NCBI RefSeq assembly: GCF_000698555.1
Contig: NZ_JFHE01000006.1
Span: 124,001 to 188,000, forward strand
Direction of reading: 5' to 3'
DNA from: Caballeronia grimmiae
GTDB lineage: Bacteria; Pseudomonadota; Gammaproteobacteria; Burkholderiales; Burkholderiaceae
DNA: 64,000 bases
The notes under the pieces were generated by a model. The model saw only the letters and a program-made list of their open reading frames with translations. It had not been told where the DNA came from and did not search any database. Below, in pieces: positions 17,418-26,484 of the stretch. The translations under genes and the position numbers were made by a program. Numbering within the stretch: position 1 is the first letter of the stretch; the number at the start of each line of letters is the position of its first letter.

Positions 17418-17876
17418 ATGAAGCGCGCTTTGGTTTTCTCCTGCATGATCGCCGTGAGCGCGATCATTTGCGGATGCAATAAGGATGGGTCCCGGAACGC
17501 GACTCAGGAATCCGGCGCTTCGGCGAGTCAGGCGGCGAGCGCGGCGAGCGCGGTAACTGCCGCATCGAGCGTGCAGGAACGAGGTGCGTTGTCCGCCGTC
17601 GCGAAGGCGCAATTGCCGGCCGAAGCAGTGGAAACACTGCGTCTGATCAAGGCGGGCGGCCCCTTTCCTTTTGGCGAGGACGGCGTCCTGTTTCGCAACA
17701 GCTCGACATTGTTGCCGCAGCATCCTCGCGGCTACTACCATGCATACACGGTGCGGACGCCCGGTTCGACAGAGCGCGGGCAACGGCGCATCGTGTGTGG
17801 CGGGCCGCGCAAGCAGACGAGCGACTGCTATTACACCGACGATTATTACGTGACCTTCAAACGTATCGCGGAATGA
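17418..17876 (+). CDS. Lipoprotein of the RNase Sa/barnase fold lacking the catalytic Glu and His
   Basis: A 152-aa exported protein. Its lipoprotein signal ends at Cys20 (ICGC), followed by an Ala/Ser-rich linker and, from about residue 66, a guanyl-specific RNase (N1/T1, Sa-type) domain. The fold signatures are conserved: GGPFPF, FRNSSTLLP, GYYHAYTV, TPGS, RGQRRIVCGG and CYYTDDYYVTF. Aligned by eye with RNase Sa, Arg65 and Arg69 are kept (Arg120, Arg124), but the general base Glu54 is Ala109 and the general acid His85 is Tyr143. Cys127 and Cys137 may form a disulfide. No barstar-like gene follows. It is probably not an active RNase; it may only bind RNA or a partner. Confidence 0.8.
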   Translation: MKRALVFSCMIAVSAIICGCNKDGSRNATQESGASASQAASAASAVTAASSVQERGALSAVAKAQLPAEAVETLRLIKAGGPFPFGEDGVLFRNSSTLLPQHPRGYYHAYTVRTPGSTERGQRRIVCGGPRKQTSDCYYTDDYYVTFKRIAE

Positions 17877-18017
17877 GTTCGGGTGCTGAAACCGATTCGC
17901 TTCTCTGTAAAACCGCGACTGACAAATCGCATTGCTTCGTCGCTGTGCGTTCTGTGGAGCGAGTGTCATTTCTCTAACGTTCTGACGAGGCCGCCAGGCT
18001 ATCGCTTCTCATCAGCC

Positions 18018-18203
18018 ATGAAACAACGTCTGCGGATGAAACTCGTGCAGAGAAAACAGCGACTGCGGCGCGCGGGCTGCAATCGCGCTGTGAAAGATGA
18101 GCTGGGCGTGGCGGACGACTACAGGTCGAAACTCGTGGCCATCTACTCGCAGCATGAAGCGTTGTTCAAGCGACTGGAGAACGCGAGCGTCGAGCATCAG
18201 TAG
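18018..18203 (+). CDS. Possible 61-aa basic protein
   Basis: Small ORF with a strongly basic N-terminal half (MKQRLRMKLVQRKQRLRRAG) and an acidic/helical second half. Codon third positions are rich in G and C as in real genes of this window. There is no good ribosome-binding site, and a longer frame (from 17883) reads through less plausible sequence. No family recognised. It is not barstar-like despite following the RNase-fold gene. It may be chance. Confidence 0.3.
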   Translation: MKQRLRMKLVQRKQRLRRAGCNRAVKDELGVADDYRSKLVAIYSQHEALFKRLENASVEHQ

Positions 18204-18334
18204 CAGTCTGCCCACGCGTTTCGTCGACACGCCCTGAACGACGGCACGTCTCTGGTTTACGGCATCTTCGCGTCGAACTTGATGCGCCGGGACTGCCAGT
18301 TCTCATCGCCTCGACGCCGCCATCGCGTCCACAC

Positions 18335-18361
18335 TCAACTTTCCTCTTCATCCGCCGATAT
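18335..18361 (+). promoter_or_regulatory. Flagellar sigma-28 (FliA) promoter
   Basis: TCAACTTT, an 11-bp spacer, GCCGATAT: close to TAAAGTTT-N11-GCCGATAA. It lies 68 bp before the second chemoreceptor start. Confidence 0.75.
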
Positions 18362-18428
18362 TTCATCCAGTGGCCGAAACGCCGACGAAAGATCGAGACG
18401 CGCGCGTAATGCGAAGAGGACGGAGCAA

Positions 18429-20135
18429 ATGAGAAGACTGAGTTTCAAGGCGACATTGTGGAGCACCGTCGGGTTCATCTGGGTGAGCCTGATCGTGCTG
18501 TCGCTATTGAGCGCGACGATGACCCGCACGATGATGATGCACGACCGCGAACGCGGCCTGGCCGAGCAAGTGCAATCGGCGGTGAGCGTCGTGAATCACT
18601 ACGTCAAGCAGGCGCAAAGCGGCGCGATGTCGGAAGCCGATGCGAAACAGGCGGCCATCGCCCATTTGCGGCCCATTCGCTACGGTCAAAGCGGCTACAT
18701 GCTCGTCGTCGATTCGAACATGCTGCAATTGCTGAACCCGATTCGCCCCGAGACCGAAAACAAGATCAACGATCTCGTCGACAAGACGGGCAAGCATTTC
18801 ACCGCCGAAATCGTCAAGCACGGACTCGACGGCACTCACCTCACGAGCTATCTCTACCCGAAGCCGGGCGAAACCGAGGCGCTTCCGAAAAGCGCTTACG
18901 GTGAATACGTCCGCGCATGGGACTGGCACGTCTATACCGGCACTTATGTCGATGACATCGATCGCGAATTCGGCGTACGGCTCATCGAGATGCTTGGAAT
19001 CGTCGGCGTCGTCGGTGCATTGCTGACAGTGGCGATCGGCTGGATCATCCGTAACGTGCTGAGAAAACTGGGCGGCGATCCGCAAGACGTCGCCGAGGCA
19101 TGCGAACGTATCGCAGCGGGCAACCTGACCGAATCGGTTCATGTTCCCGCCGGTTATGAGAAGAGCCTGATGGCGTCCGTGCGGGCGATGCAGGATCGCC
19201 TGCTCGACGCGATCGGCGCGGTCACCTCATCGGCGAAGGCCATCGCGAACGCGACCAATGAAATCGCCGCCGGCAACACGGACCTGTCCGCGCGCACGGA
19301 AGAGCAGGCCGCTTCGCTGCAAGAGACGGCGGCGAGCATGGAGGAACTGACTGGCACCGTGAAGCAGAACGCCGACAACGCGCGTCAGGCAAGCGGCCTC
19401 GCCGATAACGCGAGCGCGGTGGCGAACGAGGGCGCGGCCATCGTCGGCCAGGTGGTGGATACGATGGCCGGCATCCAGGAAAGCTCCGGCAGGATCGCGG
19501 ATATCATCGGCATCATCGAAGGCATTGCTTTCCAGACCAACATTCTTGCGCTCAATGCAGCGGTGGAAGCCGCGCGGGCAGGCGAACAGGGCCGCGGCTT
19601 TGCCGTCGTGGCAAGCGAAGTGCGCAGCCTGGCGCAGCGCTCGTCGAGCGCGGCGAAAGAGATCAAGGCGCTGATCGACACATCGGGCGATCGCGTCGGC
19701 GCGGGCACGGAACTGGTCGCGAAGGCCGGCGATACGATGCGCGGCGTGCAGTCCGCGATCCAGCGCGTGACCGATATCATGGGTGAGATCGCGTCGGCAT
19801 CGCATGAGCAAAGCCGGGGCATCGAGCAGGTGAATCAGGCGATCACGCAGATGGACGAGGTGACGCAGCAGAACGCCGCGCTCGTCGAACAGGCCGCAGC
19901 AGCCGCCGGCTCACTCGACGATCAGGCGAAACAGCTTCGTCAGGCGGTCGCGATTTTCCGAACGAGCCGGGACAGTGCAGGCGTTGCTTCTGTTATCGAA
20001 AGCCAGCCCCGGCCGGCGACGATCAAACGCACGCAAAGCCGCACCGCGCCCGCAGCGCCGAAACGCGAGCCGGTGAAAGCCGCATCCCCGGCGATGGCGA
20101 CCGCGTCGTCGGACAAGGACTGGGAGACTTTCTAA
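18429..20135 (+). CDS. Methyl-accepting chemotaxis protein with single Cache sensor
   Basis: Chemoreceptor of 568 aa. Transmembrane helix 1 is at about 8-30; a periplasmic sCache_2 domain follows ([48 protein letters not shown]), then helix 2 (about 190-210), HAMP and the cytoplasmic signalling hairpin [20 protein letters not shown]. The C-terminus DKDWETF matches the CheR-binding pentapeptide better than that of the other receptor. ATG 18429 follows GGAGC. Its signalling half is nearly identical to the receptor at 6498, pointing to domain shuffling. sCache_2 domains often bind small organic acids; the ligand here is unknown. Confidence 0.93.
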   Translation: MRRLSFKATLWSTVGFIWVSLIVLSLLSATMTRTMMMHDRERGLAEQVQSAVSVVNHYVKQAQSGAMSEADAKQAAIAHLRPIRYGQSGYMLVVDSNMLQLLNPIRPETENKINDLVDKTGKHFTAEIVKHGLDGTHLTSYLYPKPGETEALPKSAYGEYVRAWDWHVYTGTYVDDIDREFGVRLIEMLGIVGVVGALLTVAIGWIIRNVLRKLGGDPQDVAEACERIAAGNLTESVHVPAGYEKSLMASVRAMQDRLLDAIGAVTSSAKAIANATNEIAAGNTDLSARTEEQAASLQETAASMEELTGTVKQNADNARQASGLADNASAVANEGAAIVGQVVDTMAGIQESSGRIADIIGIIEGIAFQTNILALNAAVEAARAGEQGRGFAVVASEVRSLAQRSSSAAKEIKALIDTSGDRVGAGTELVAKAGDTMRGVQSAIQRVTDIMGEIASASHEQSRGIEQVNQAITQMDEVTQQNAALVEQAAAAAGSLDDQAKQLRQAVAIFRTSRDSAGVASVIESQPRPATIKRTQSRTAPAAPKREPVKAASPAMATASSDKDWETF

Positions 20136-20270
20136 AAGCCGCCCGCGTCCGCGAGCGAGTGACTGCTGTGATAGTCTGGTCTGCCGCGCTGCATAGCCAG
20201 CGAGTGAGTTCGATGCAATAGCCCGAGCCGCACTCATTCGCTGACGCCGTGTGTCCTCACGAGGCGAGAC

Positions 20271-20795
20271 ATGAAGTACCTATCGCGCATTGCAGTCATG
20301 CTTGTGCTTATCGCATCCAGCCTGCGTGCCGACGCCCAGAACGTGCGTCTCACGGATGCGCAGAGGGTCGGCGTCTTCATCGTCGCCAATCAGGCGGAAG
20401 TCGCGGCGGGCGAGCTTGCGTTGCGTAGAACGCAGTCGCGAAGCGTGCAGAATTACGCGCGGCGAGTGATTGCCGAACATGACAGCATGAACCGTCAGGT
20501 GGCCGCCATGTTGCAGCAGCTTGGCGAACAGGCCCGGCCCAGCGCGATGAGTGAGTCGCTATCGCGGCAGATACGCGATGACCTCGCCGTGCTCGATGAT
20601 GTGCAAGGCCGTGACTTCGACCTTGCGTATCTGGAACATGAAATCGCGTGGCATCAGCGGTCGATCGCGGCGGTCGATGACTTCGTCCGCACGACGACGA
20701 GTGCGGACGTCAAGGCGCTGATGGCTGCGTCGCGGCCAGCGTGCATACTGCATCTCGATCAGGCGCAGCGGCTGGAGTGGGCGTTGCGTCGATGA
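20271..20795 (+). CDS. DUF4142 periplasmic protein
   Basis: A 174-aa exported protein with a signal peptide (MKYLSRIAVMLVLIASSLRADA) and a DUF4142 four-helix, ferritin-like fold: FIVANQAEVAAGELAL, SVQNYARRVIAEHDSMN and DFDLAYLEHEIAWHQ. DUF4142 proteins are common in proteobacterial periplasms and have no firmly established function. Family members usually end with a HxxHA-type segment; here it is HLDQAQRLE. It follows the chemoreceptor by 135 bp with no sign of coupling. Confidence 0.86.
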   Translation: MKYLSRIAVMLVLIASSLRADAQNVRLTDAQRVGVFIVANQAEVAAGELALRRTQSRSVQNYARRVIAEHDSMNRQVAAMLQQLGEQARPSAMSESLSRQIRDDLAVLDDVQGRDFDLAYLEHEIAWHQRSIAAVDDFVRTTTSADVKALMAASRPACILHLDQAQRLEWALRR

Positions 20796-20824
20796 GTCGA
20801 TGCTTGCCCACGCGCGAGCCGCTT

Positions 20825-21559
20825 TTAAGCCGCTGGCGCCACCGACGCCCCTTCAATCCCGTGCCGCTTTAGCGCGTCCGCGACGAAGCCCGACGCCTTC
20901 ACGTCTTCCACGAATGCACGCAGTAAGTCCGTTGCTGCTTCGCCACGGCTCTTGGGCGTGCCCATCGCTTGCCGGATGACCATGAAGCGCTCGCCAAGCA
21001 GCCGCAATCCCGTTGTGCGCGCCGCATCCGATTCCAGCTGCTGACGCACGCCCGCCGCCACATCCAGCCCTTGCTCGATGAACGTCTGCACGACCGCCTG
21101 CGATGTCGGCGCGCGCACGATCTCCGCGCGCTTCAGCTCGCGGGTCAGAAAGAGATCGTAGGCGCTGCCTTTACCGACCGTCACGCGCACGCCTTCGCGG
21201 TCCACGTCCTCGTTGCGCCGGATGCTCGACTCGTCGCGCACGAGATAGCACCCTTCGATCAGCACATACGGCGCCGTGAACGCGATGCTTGCGCCGCGCA
21301 ACGGATCGATCGCGAAGAAGCCGATATCCGCCTGTTCGTTCGCGACCGCTTCGACCGATTTGCTGGCGGTATCGAAGACGACGAGTTCCATATCGACGCC
21401 GAGCCGCCGTGCGAACTCACGCGCGAGATCGATCGATACGCCGAACGGCTCGCCCGTTTCCGCGCGCTTGTTCGCGAGAATCGGATTGCCGAGATTGATG
21501 GATGCCCGCAATTTGCCTTCAGGCGCAATCTTCCGAACGACGTCTTGATCGATATGCAT
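20825..21559 (-). CDS. Amino-acid-type periplasmic binding-protein domain without signal peptide
   Basis: A 244-aa protein with the family 3 solute-binding fold of polar amino acid importers: EPFGVSIDLAREFARRLGV, FDTASKSVEAVANEQADIGFFAIDP and VLIEGCYLVRD. It has no visible export signal, and no permease or ATPase gene is nearby. It may act in the cytoplasm as a stand-alone binding protein or enzyme (some relatives are dehydratases), or its signal may lie in an unrecognised upstream start. It is divergent from the P450 gene across 389 bp. Confidence 0.75.
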   Translation of the reverse strand: MHIDQDVVRKIAPEGKLRASINLGNPILANKRAETGEPFGVSIDLAREFARRLGVDMELVVFDTASKSVEAVANEQADIGFFAIDPLRGASIAFTAPYVLIEGCYLVRDESSIRRNEDVDREGVRVTVGKGSAYDLFLTRELKRAEIVRAPTSQAVVQTFIEQGLDVAAGVRQQLESDAARTTGLRLLGERFMVIRQAMGTPKSRGEAATDLLRAFVEDVKASGFVADALKRHGIEGASVAPAA

Positions 21560-21948
21560 GATGGTGTCGGTAAAGGCTCAGGGTTTGGGAATCGGGAATG
21601 TGGATGCTGCATCGATCGATAAGACAGCAGCCGGCGCACGCGGTTCAAGCGCTTGACTGAATCCACGAGAGATCCTCATTCATTCCGGTTTGTAAGGACG
21701 GCGAGCTTCAATGACGTCGGGAGAAACGGGAAATATTAGTTTAAGCCCGCGCTTCTCCGTGCAACGACTCGGGGCCGGAACTGCCGCGCGTGACGATGTT
21801 CGCGGGCGACAAAGCCGCGTTCAAGAAGTCGGGCAAACGAAAGCCCGATGAACGAATGCGCGTCGAACCGCGCGCCTTTTTCACTGATGCCGCCCGATGT
21901 TCTATCCTCTGGATAGGAGCCGTCGAGTACGAAACACGGAGGTGAGTG
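21560..21948. other. 389-bp divergent intergenic region, no supported gene
   Basis: Separates the leftward binding-protein gene from the rightward P450 gene. Short open frames occur on both strands (for example 21741-21959), but none has a ribosome site or recognisable motif. The GGAGGTG Shine-Dalgarno sequence of the P450 is at 21940-21946. The AT-rich patch AAATATTAGTTTAA near 21731 may be part of a promoter. Confidence 0.5.
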
Positions 21949-23376
21949 ATGGCCTGCACTCAGCATGGCGCTGGCGGCGCGCTGCGGACCGTGAAGAATC
22001 TTCCGTGCCCGCCCGGTCTGCCCGTTCTCGGCAATCTCTTTCAGCTAGCGCCGCCGAAGCTGCATCTGACGCTCGAGCATTGGGCGAAGCGTTACGGGTC
22101 GCCTTATCGCGTGCAGCTCGGCACGCTGCCGATCACCGTGTGGACGCAGGCAGACCTGTTCCAGACCGTGATGCGCGAGCGGCCTCATGTCTATCGACGC
22201 ATCGCGCCGATGGAATCCGTGCTCGCGGAACTCGGCGGCAACGGCGTGTTTTCCGCTGAAGGCGCGTCATGGGCGCCGCAGCGCCGGCTCGTGATGCACG
22301 CGCTGTCTCCATCGAACATCAAGTCGTTCTTCCCGGCGCTGGCCGCCATCACCGAGCGCTTTCTCGTCCGGCTGCGCGAGGCCGCGAACGCACACAGAAC
22401 GCTCGAAATGACCGACGAGCTGAAGCGCTACACGGTCGATGTGACGAGCACACTCGCATTCGGTGAGGACCCGCACACGCTGGAACGGGATCGCGGCGTC
22501 ATTCAGGAACACCTCGCGCTGATACCGCCTGCACTGATGCGGCGCGTCTCGGCGCTCTTTCCGTATTGGCGTTACTTCAGCCTTCCACAGGACAGGCGTC
22601 TTGCGCGTGCCATGGCAAGCGTGCACGAGTATGTCGATACGATGATCGAGCGAGCGCGCAGGCGCTTGTCCGCATGTCCCGGTGCGCCGCCCGGCAACTT
22701 GCTGGAAGCGATGCTGCTGGCCCATGACGACGACGGTTCCGCCGTCACCGACGAGCAGATCGCGGCCAACGTCCTGACCTTGCTCGTCGCGGGCGAGGAT
22801 ACGACAGCGAACGCCATCGCGTGGGCGCTGATGTACATTGCCACCGATCCGCACTTGCAGCGTCGCGTGTTCGACGAATCGTTCGATACGCTCGGCCCTC
22901 GCAGCGTATGCCCGGACTTCGACGCACTGAAGCGGCTCGATCTGTGCGAAGCGGTGTGCAGCGAAGCGCTGCGTCTGCGCCCCGTCGCCGCGATACAGAC
23001 ATTCGAGCCGCTAACCGAGGTGAACGTCGGCGGCGTGCTCTTGCCGCCCGGCACGCGCATGTTCTACCTCACGCGGCCTTGCATGCTCGACCCGAAAAAC
23101 TTCGCGCAGCCCGACGAGTTTCTTCCCGACCGTTGGCTGCAACATCGAACAGCAGCAAGCACACCGCACGAACAAAAGGCTTACCTCTCGTTCGGTGCGG
23201 GTCCGCGCGTGTGTCCGGGGCGCTATCTGGCCGCCGTGGAAATGCGCTTCGTCATATCGATGTTGACAAGGCACTTCGATATCGAACTCGCGACCGATCC
23301 CGCGACCATCAAGGAAGTATCGGCGTTCACGATGGTGCCGGACCGGATGCCGCTCACGCTCGCGGTGCGGTCATAA
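21949..23376 (+). CDS. Cytochrome P450
   Basis: Soluble haem monooxygenase of 475 aa with all diagnostic motifs: proline-rich start (LPCPPGLPVLGNL), I-helix oxygen-activation motif AGEDTT (about 281-286), K-helix ExxR in EALRLRP, and haem loop FGAGPRVCPGRYLA with the thiolate Cys422. Start ATG 21949 sits 3-9 bp after GGAGGTG. The length and N-terminus resemble fatty-acid or xenobiotic P450s of the CYP102/CYP4-like branch more than short bacterial P450s. No ferredoxin or reductase partner is adjacent, so electron supply must come from elsewhere. Confidence 0.92.
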   Translation: MACTQHGAGGALRTVKNLPCPPGLPVLGNLFQLAPPKLHLTLEHWAKRYGSPYRVQLGTLPITVWTQADLFQTVMRERPHVYRRIAPMESVLAELGGNGVFSAEGASWAPQRRLVMHALSPSNIKSFFPALAAITERFLVRLREAANAHRTLEMTDELKRYTVDVTSTLAFGEDPHTLERDRGVIQEHLALIPPALMRRVSALFPYWRYFSLPQDRRLARAMASVHEYVDTMIERARRRLSACPGAPPGNLLEAMLLAHDDDGSAVTDEQIAANVLTLLVAGEDTTANAIAWALMYIATDPHLQRRVFDESFDTLGPRSVCPDFDALKRLDLCEAVCSEALRLRPVAAIQTFEPLTEVNVGGVLLPPGTRMFYLTRPCMLDPKNFAQPDEFLPDRWLQHRTAASTPHEQKAYLSFGAGPRVCPGRYLAAVEMRFVISMLTRHFDIELATDPATIKEVSAFTMVPDRMPLTLAVRS

Positions 23377-23411
23377 CGCAACGTCGGCATGCGCCCGAAG
23401 AGTCGAGACGT

Positions 23412-24053
23412 TCATCCGCGCCATGCGGATTCGCGGATCACGGCGCAGAAGTTTCCCCGCCTGAATAGAGGCTCCTTGTCCGCGATGACATCGGCCTTCA
23501 CGTTGCCGAAAGTCGTATCAGGCTTATGTTTGATGCCGTCATAGAAGGCCTGAATGATGTCCTCCTTGAAATGCGCCGTGCGAGGGTGAGCGCCGACGAC
23601 TGCGCTGCGTTCGGCGTCGCTGTATTGCGGATACGTGAGACCGAGCACATCCATCTCGACACCGGCTGTCACGAGGGCGATCACTGGATGCATATGTTCG
23701 GGCACGCCTGGCGTCGTATGCAGCGCGATGGATGTCCACACGAGGTCGATATCCTGAGTGCTGATTCCGCGTTGCTTCAGGAAGTCACGCGCGGCGTTGG
23801 CGCCGTCCACTTCGAATCGCTGGTTCGTGCTGCTGTGCGACGGCATGAGGCCGATATCGTGGAACATCGCGCCGGCATAGAGCAACTCGGCGTCGAACGG
23901 AAGACCGCGATGCTGTCCGGCCAGTGCGCCGAAGTAATACACGCGGCTCGAATGATTGAAGAGAAGTTCGGTCTCCGTGTCGCGAATGAATTCCGTGATT
24001 TCGCGGGCCAGCTTGCTGTCGGGAATGGCAATGCCACTGACGCTTGCGCTCAT
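23412..24053 (-). CDS. HD-domain hydrolase (cyanamide hydratase-like)
   Basis: A 213-aa protein of the HD superfamily. The metal-binding residues are the His in NHSSRVYYF, the HD pair in AGAMFHDIGL (about residue 85), and a later His/Asp set (SIALHTTPGVPEHMHP). The arrangement is that of the cyanamide-hydratase-like HD group. I chose ATG 24053, preceded by GGAGAACG; the upstream extension is rich in Arg and improbable. It is divergent from a GlxA-type regulator, which probably controls it. The substrate is unknown. Confidence 0.82.
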   Translation of the reverse strand: MSASVSGIAIPDSKLAREITEFIRDTETELLFNHSSRVYYFGALAGQHRGLPFDAELLYAGAMFHDIGLMPSHSSTNQRFEVDGANAARDFLKQRGISTQDIDLVWTSIALHTTPGVPEHMHPVIALVTAGVEMDVLGLTYPQYSDAERSAVVGAHPRTAHFKEDIIQAFYDGIKHKPDTTFGNVKADVIADKEPLFRRGNFCAVIRESAWRG

Positions 24054-24170
24054 GACGTTCTCCGGAAAGGGGTGAAAGCTCATTCTCGGACGTGATACGC
24101 TTGGCAACAACAGGCGGGAACCGTCGATTCCTGCCATTTCGCGCGGCTTTCGGACCTGGAGTGAATCGGC

Positions 24171-25133
24171 GTGGCTAAAACGATTGCGATGCTGGCGATG
24201 CCCGGCGTGCAAATGCTCGACGTGTGCGGACCGCTCGATGTATTCGCGCAGGCGAATGTCGAAGCGGGCCGCATCGAATACGAACTGAAGATCGTCGGAA
24301 CCAGGGCGGGCCAGTTAAGAAGCTCGTCCGGCGCCCGCCTGCTGCCGGACGAGATAGCAGGCGACGCCTTCGTTTCCGCTCATACCTTGCTCGTCGCGGG
24401 CGCGCCGAATGCATCGACGATGACGTTACCGAGCTCGTTGCGTACGTGGTTGAAAACAATGTCGAAGCGCTGCCGGCGCTTTGGCTCGGTATGCACGGGG
24501 GCCTTCATTCTCGCGGAGGCGGGCTTGCTGGAGGGACGGCGCATCACGACTCACTGGTCGTGCGTCGAAGAGTTATCGAGCCGGTATCCCGGCATCAGCG
24601 TCGAGCCTGACGCGCTGTACGTGCGGGACGGAAAAGTGCGAACGGCGGCCGGCGTGACGGCCGGACTCGATCTTGCGCTGGCGCTCGTCGAAGAAGATCT
24701 GGGACGCGAGGTCGCGATGCGTGTCGCCAGCCAGCTCGTCATGTTCTTCAAGCGTCCCGGCGGGCAGATGCAGTTCAGCCGTCAAGGACACGCGCAGCCA
24801 GCGGGCCGCTCGGTGTTGCAGGACGTGCAGCGCCTCGTCGCCGCGCGCCCCGATCTGGACCATAGCGTCGCGAGTCTCGCCGCGCGTGCACATCTGAGTC
24901 CACGGCACTTTGCGCGCCTGTTTCAGGCGGAAGTGGGCGTGACGCCGGCCGCATGGGTCGAATCGGCTCGCGTTGCGGCGGCGCGGGGCTTGATCGAGAC
25001 GAGCGGCGATACGCCGAAACAGGTCGCCGCCAAGTGCGGATTCGCTAACGCCGATGTGTTGCGGCGGAGCTTCGTCAAGCATGTCGGGGTGACGCCTTCG
25101 GAGTATCGAAAGCGCTTTGCGACGCGTGTCTGA
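24171..25133 (+). CDS. GlxA-family AraC-type regulator (DJ-1/PfpI + HTH)
   Basis: A 320-aa transcription factor. Residues 5-175 form a DJ-1/PfpI (class I glutamine amidotransferase-like) sensor with the nucleophile-elbow segment SVCTGAFILAEAG. Residues 220-315 form an AraC/XylS double helix-turn-helix (SVASLAARAHLSPRHFARLF and PKQVAAKCGFANADVLRRSF). It starts with GTG, 117 bp from the divergent HD gene, and abuts the convergent Lrp gene. GlxA-type regulators commonly sense small nitrogenous metabolites and activate adjacent catabolic genes. Confidence 0.9.
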   Translation: MAKTIAMLAMPGVQMLDVCGPLDVFAQANVEAGRIEYELKIVGTRAGQLRSSSGARLLPDEIAGDAFVSAHTLLVAGAPNASTMTLPSSLRTWLKTMSKRCRRFGSVCTGAFILAEAGLLEGRRITTHWSCVEELSSRYPGISVEPDALYVRDGKVRTAAGVTAGLDLALALVEEDLGREVAMRVASQLVMFFKRPGGQMQFSRQGHAQPAGRSVLQDVQRLVAARPDLDHSVASLAARAHLSPRHFARLFQAEVGVTPAAWVESARVAAARGLIETSGDTPKQVAAKCGFANADVLRRSFVKHVGVTPSEYRKRFATRV

Positions 25134-25137
25134 TGCG

Positions 25138-25602
25138 CTATGAAATCGGCAGCGACGTATCGCGCTTGATTTCGCGCAGCGACAGCATCGACTCGACGGC
25201 GGTTACACCGGGCAAGGTCCGCAAGACGTCGCGCATGAAGACGCCGTATTCGTCGAGATCGCGCACGACGATCTGCAAGAGGTAATCCGCCGTCCCGGAC
25301 ACGTTATGGCACGACACGATGCGCTCGATGCCCTGTACTTCGCGCTCGAAGCGGTCGGACAGTGCGCGATCATGGACGCTGAAGCGCACCTGCGCGAAAG
25401 CGACGACGCCGAGTTCCAGCCGCCTGCGCGCAAGCAGCGCGCGATAACCCTCGATGTACCCATCGCTTTCGAGGCGCTTCAGGCGCCGCGCACAGGGCGT
25501 CTCGCTGAGACCGACGCGCTCGGCGAGCTTGGCAATCGGGAGCCGTCCGTCCTTCTGAAGGGCCGCCAGAATGGCGCGGTCGATGCGGTCCAGTTCAAGC
25601 AT
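25138..25602 (-). CDS. Lrp/AsnC-family regulator paired with a LysE exporter
   Basis: A 154-aa feast/famine regulator. Its N-terminal helix-turn-helix is LDRIDRAILAALQKDGR then KLAERVGLSETPCARRLKRLE, and its C-terminal RAM (ligand-binding) domain contains CHNVSGTADYLLQIV. ATG 25602 follows GGAGGA; a longer start at 25617 was rejected. It is divergent from a LysE-type exporter, the standard arrangement in which the regulator senses an amino acid and activates export. Confidence 0.92.
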   Translation of the reverse strand: MLELDRIDRAILAALQKDGRLPIAKLAERVGLSETPCARRLKRLESDGYIEGYRALLARRRLELGVVAFAQVRFSVHDRALSDRFEREVQGIERIVSCHNVSGTADYLLQIVVRDLDEYGVFMRDVLRTLPGVTAVESMLSLREIKRDTSLPIS

Positions 25603-25666
25603 CGGTTTCCTCCACACAATCCCGCAACGTTAGCGGAAAGCGCTTCGATTTGCAGGGCGGGGCCCG

Positions 25667-25693
25667 CGTTTCGACGGAAAACCGCGCGAAACG
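25667..25693. promoter_or_regulatory. Dyad in the lrp-lysE divergent region
   Basis: CGTTTCG and its inverse CGAAACG bracket an inner CGG-AAAA-CCG dyad over 27 bp, midway between the two divergent genes. It is a candidate binding site for the adjacent Lrp-type protein. The inner and outer arms are off-centre by about half a base. Confidence 0.4.
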
Positions 25694-25730
25694 AGTGGCA
25701 CCATGATCGCAAATATTGGAGGAATCGATC

Positions 25731-26357
25731 ATGGTCTCAAGTCACGTACTCGGGCTTTTTATCGGCGCGCTCGCCGTCGTTTATGCGCTTCCCGGACCCG
25801 ATATGGCGCTCGTATTGCAGGCCAGCGCTGGGCGAGGGTTCAGACAAGGCGTCGCCGTGGCCGGCGGTCTTGCGACGGCCCGCGCCGCGCATGTGACGCT
25901 TTCGGCATTGGGCGTGGCGGCGCTGTTGCGCAGCGCGCCCTGGCTCTATAACGGCGTGCGTATCGCGGGCGGTCTTTATCTGGCCTATGTCGCCGTGCAG
26001 ATTCTTCGCGCGCCCGCTTTCGGCATGGAGGCGCGAGCACGCGAAGGCGCCGGGCCGTCGCTTTCGGGCGCCTATGCAAAAGGCGTCTTGGGCAATTTGC
26101 TGAACCCTAAGGCGCTTTTGTTCTGTTCGGTGCTGCTCCCGCAGTTCGTGGACCCCGCCGCCGGCGCGGTGTGGCCGCAAGTGATGGAGCTTGGCGTCGT
26201 GCTCGTTGTCGTGGGCGCGGCCTTCGACCTGACGCTTGCGGCCGGCGCGACGCGCCTCTCACGCTGGCTCACGCGTCACCCTCGTATGCAGCAAGTTCAG
26301 CGTTGGGCGTTCAGCGCGACCCTGCTTGCTTTTGCTGCGCGCCTGTCACTCGATTGA
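25731..26357 (+). CDS. LysE/RhtB-family amino acid exporter
   Basis: A 208-aa inner-membrane exporter with about six helices. The family opening LGLFIGALAVVYALPGPDM, with its conserved PGPD, is followed by QGVAVAGGLATARAAHV and the central NLLNPKALLF motif. ATG 25731 is preceded by GGAGGAATCG; an upstream in-frame start (25716) would overlap the ribosome site. Such proteins export amino acids or homoserine-lactone-like compounds under an Lrp-type regulator. Confidence 0.9.
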   Translation: MVSSHVLGLFIGALAVVYALPGPDMALVLQASAGRGFRQGVAVAGGLATARAAHVTLSALGVAALLRSAPWLYNGVRIAGGLYLAYVAVQILRAPAFGMEARAREGAGPSLSGAYAKGVLGNLLNPKALLFCSVLLPQFVDPAAGAVWPQVMELGVVLVVVGAAFDLTLAAGATRLSRWLTRHPRMQQVQRWAFSATLLAFAARLSLD

Positions 26358-26484
26358 TACCTCTTGGCGCGTGTCCATGATCTGAAGAATTTGCCTGTAC
26401 TAGGGTATACGTAGGGTCTTAATTACCGCATTATTTTCGTAAAATCCAGGTAAAACATTCCAACATATCTGAGAGAACGCGGTA

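Noticed and set aside
17883..18203. Barstar-type inhibitor next to the RNase-fold gene.
   Set aside because: The ORF is basic and lacks barstar motifs; no other barstar-like frame was found nearby.
21741..21959. Small gene in the intergenic region before the P450.
   Set aside because: Open on both strands but with no ribosome site, no motif and no domain similarity that I recognise.
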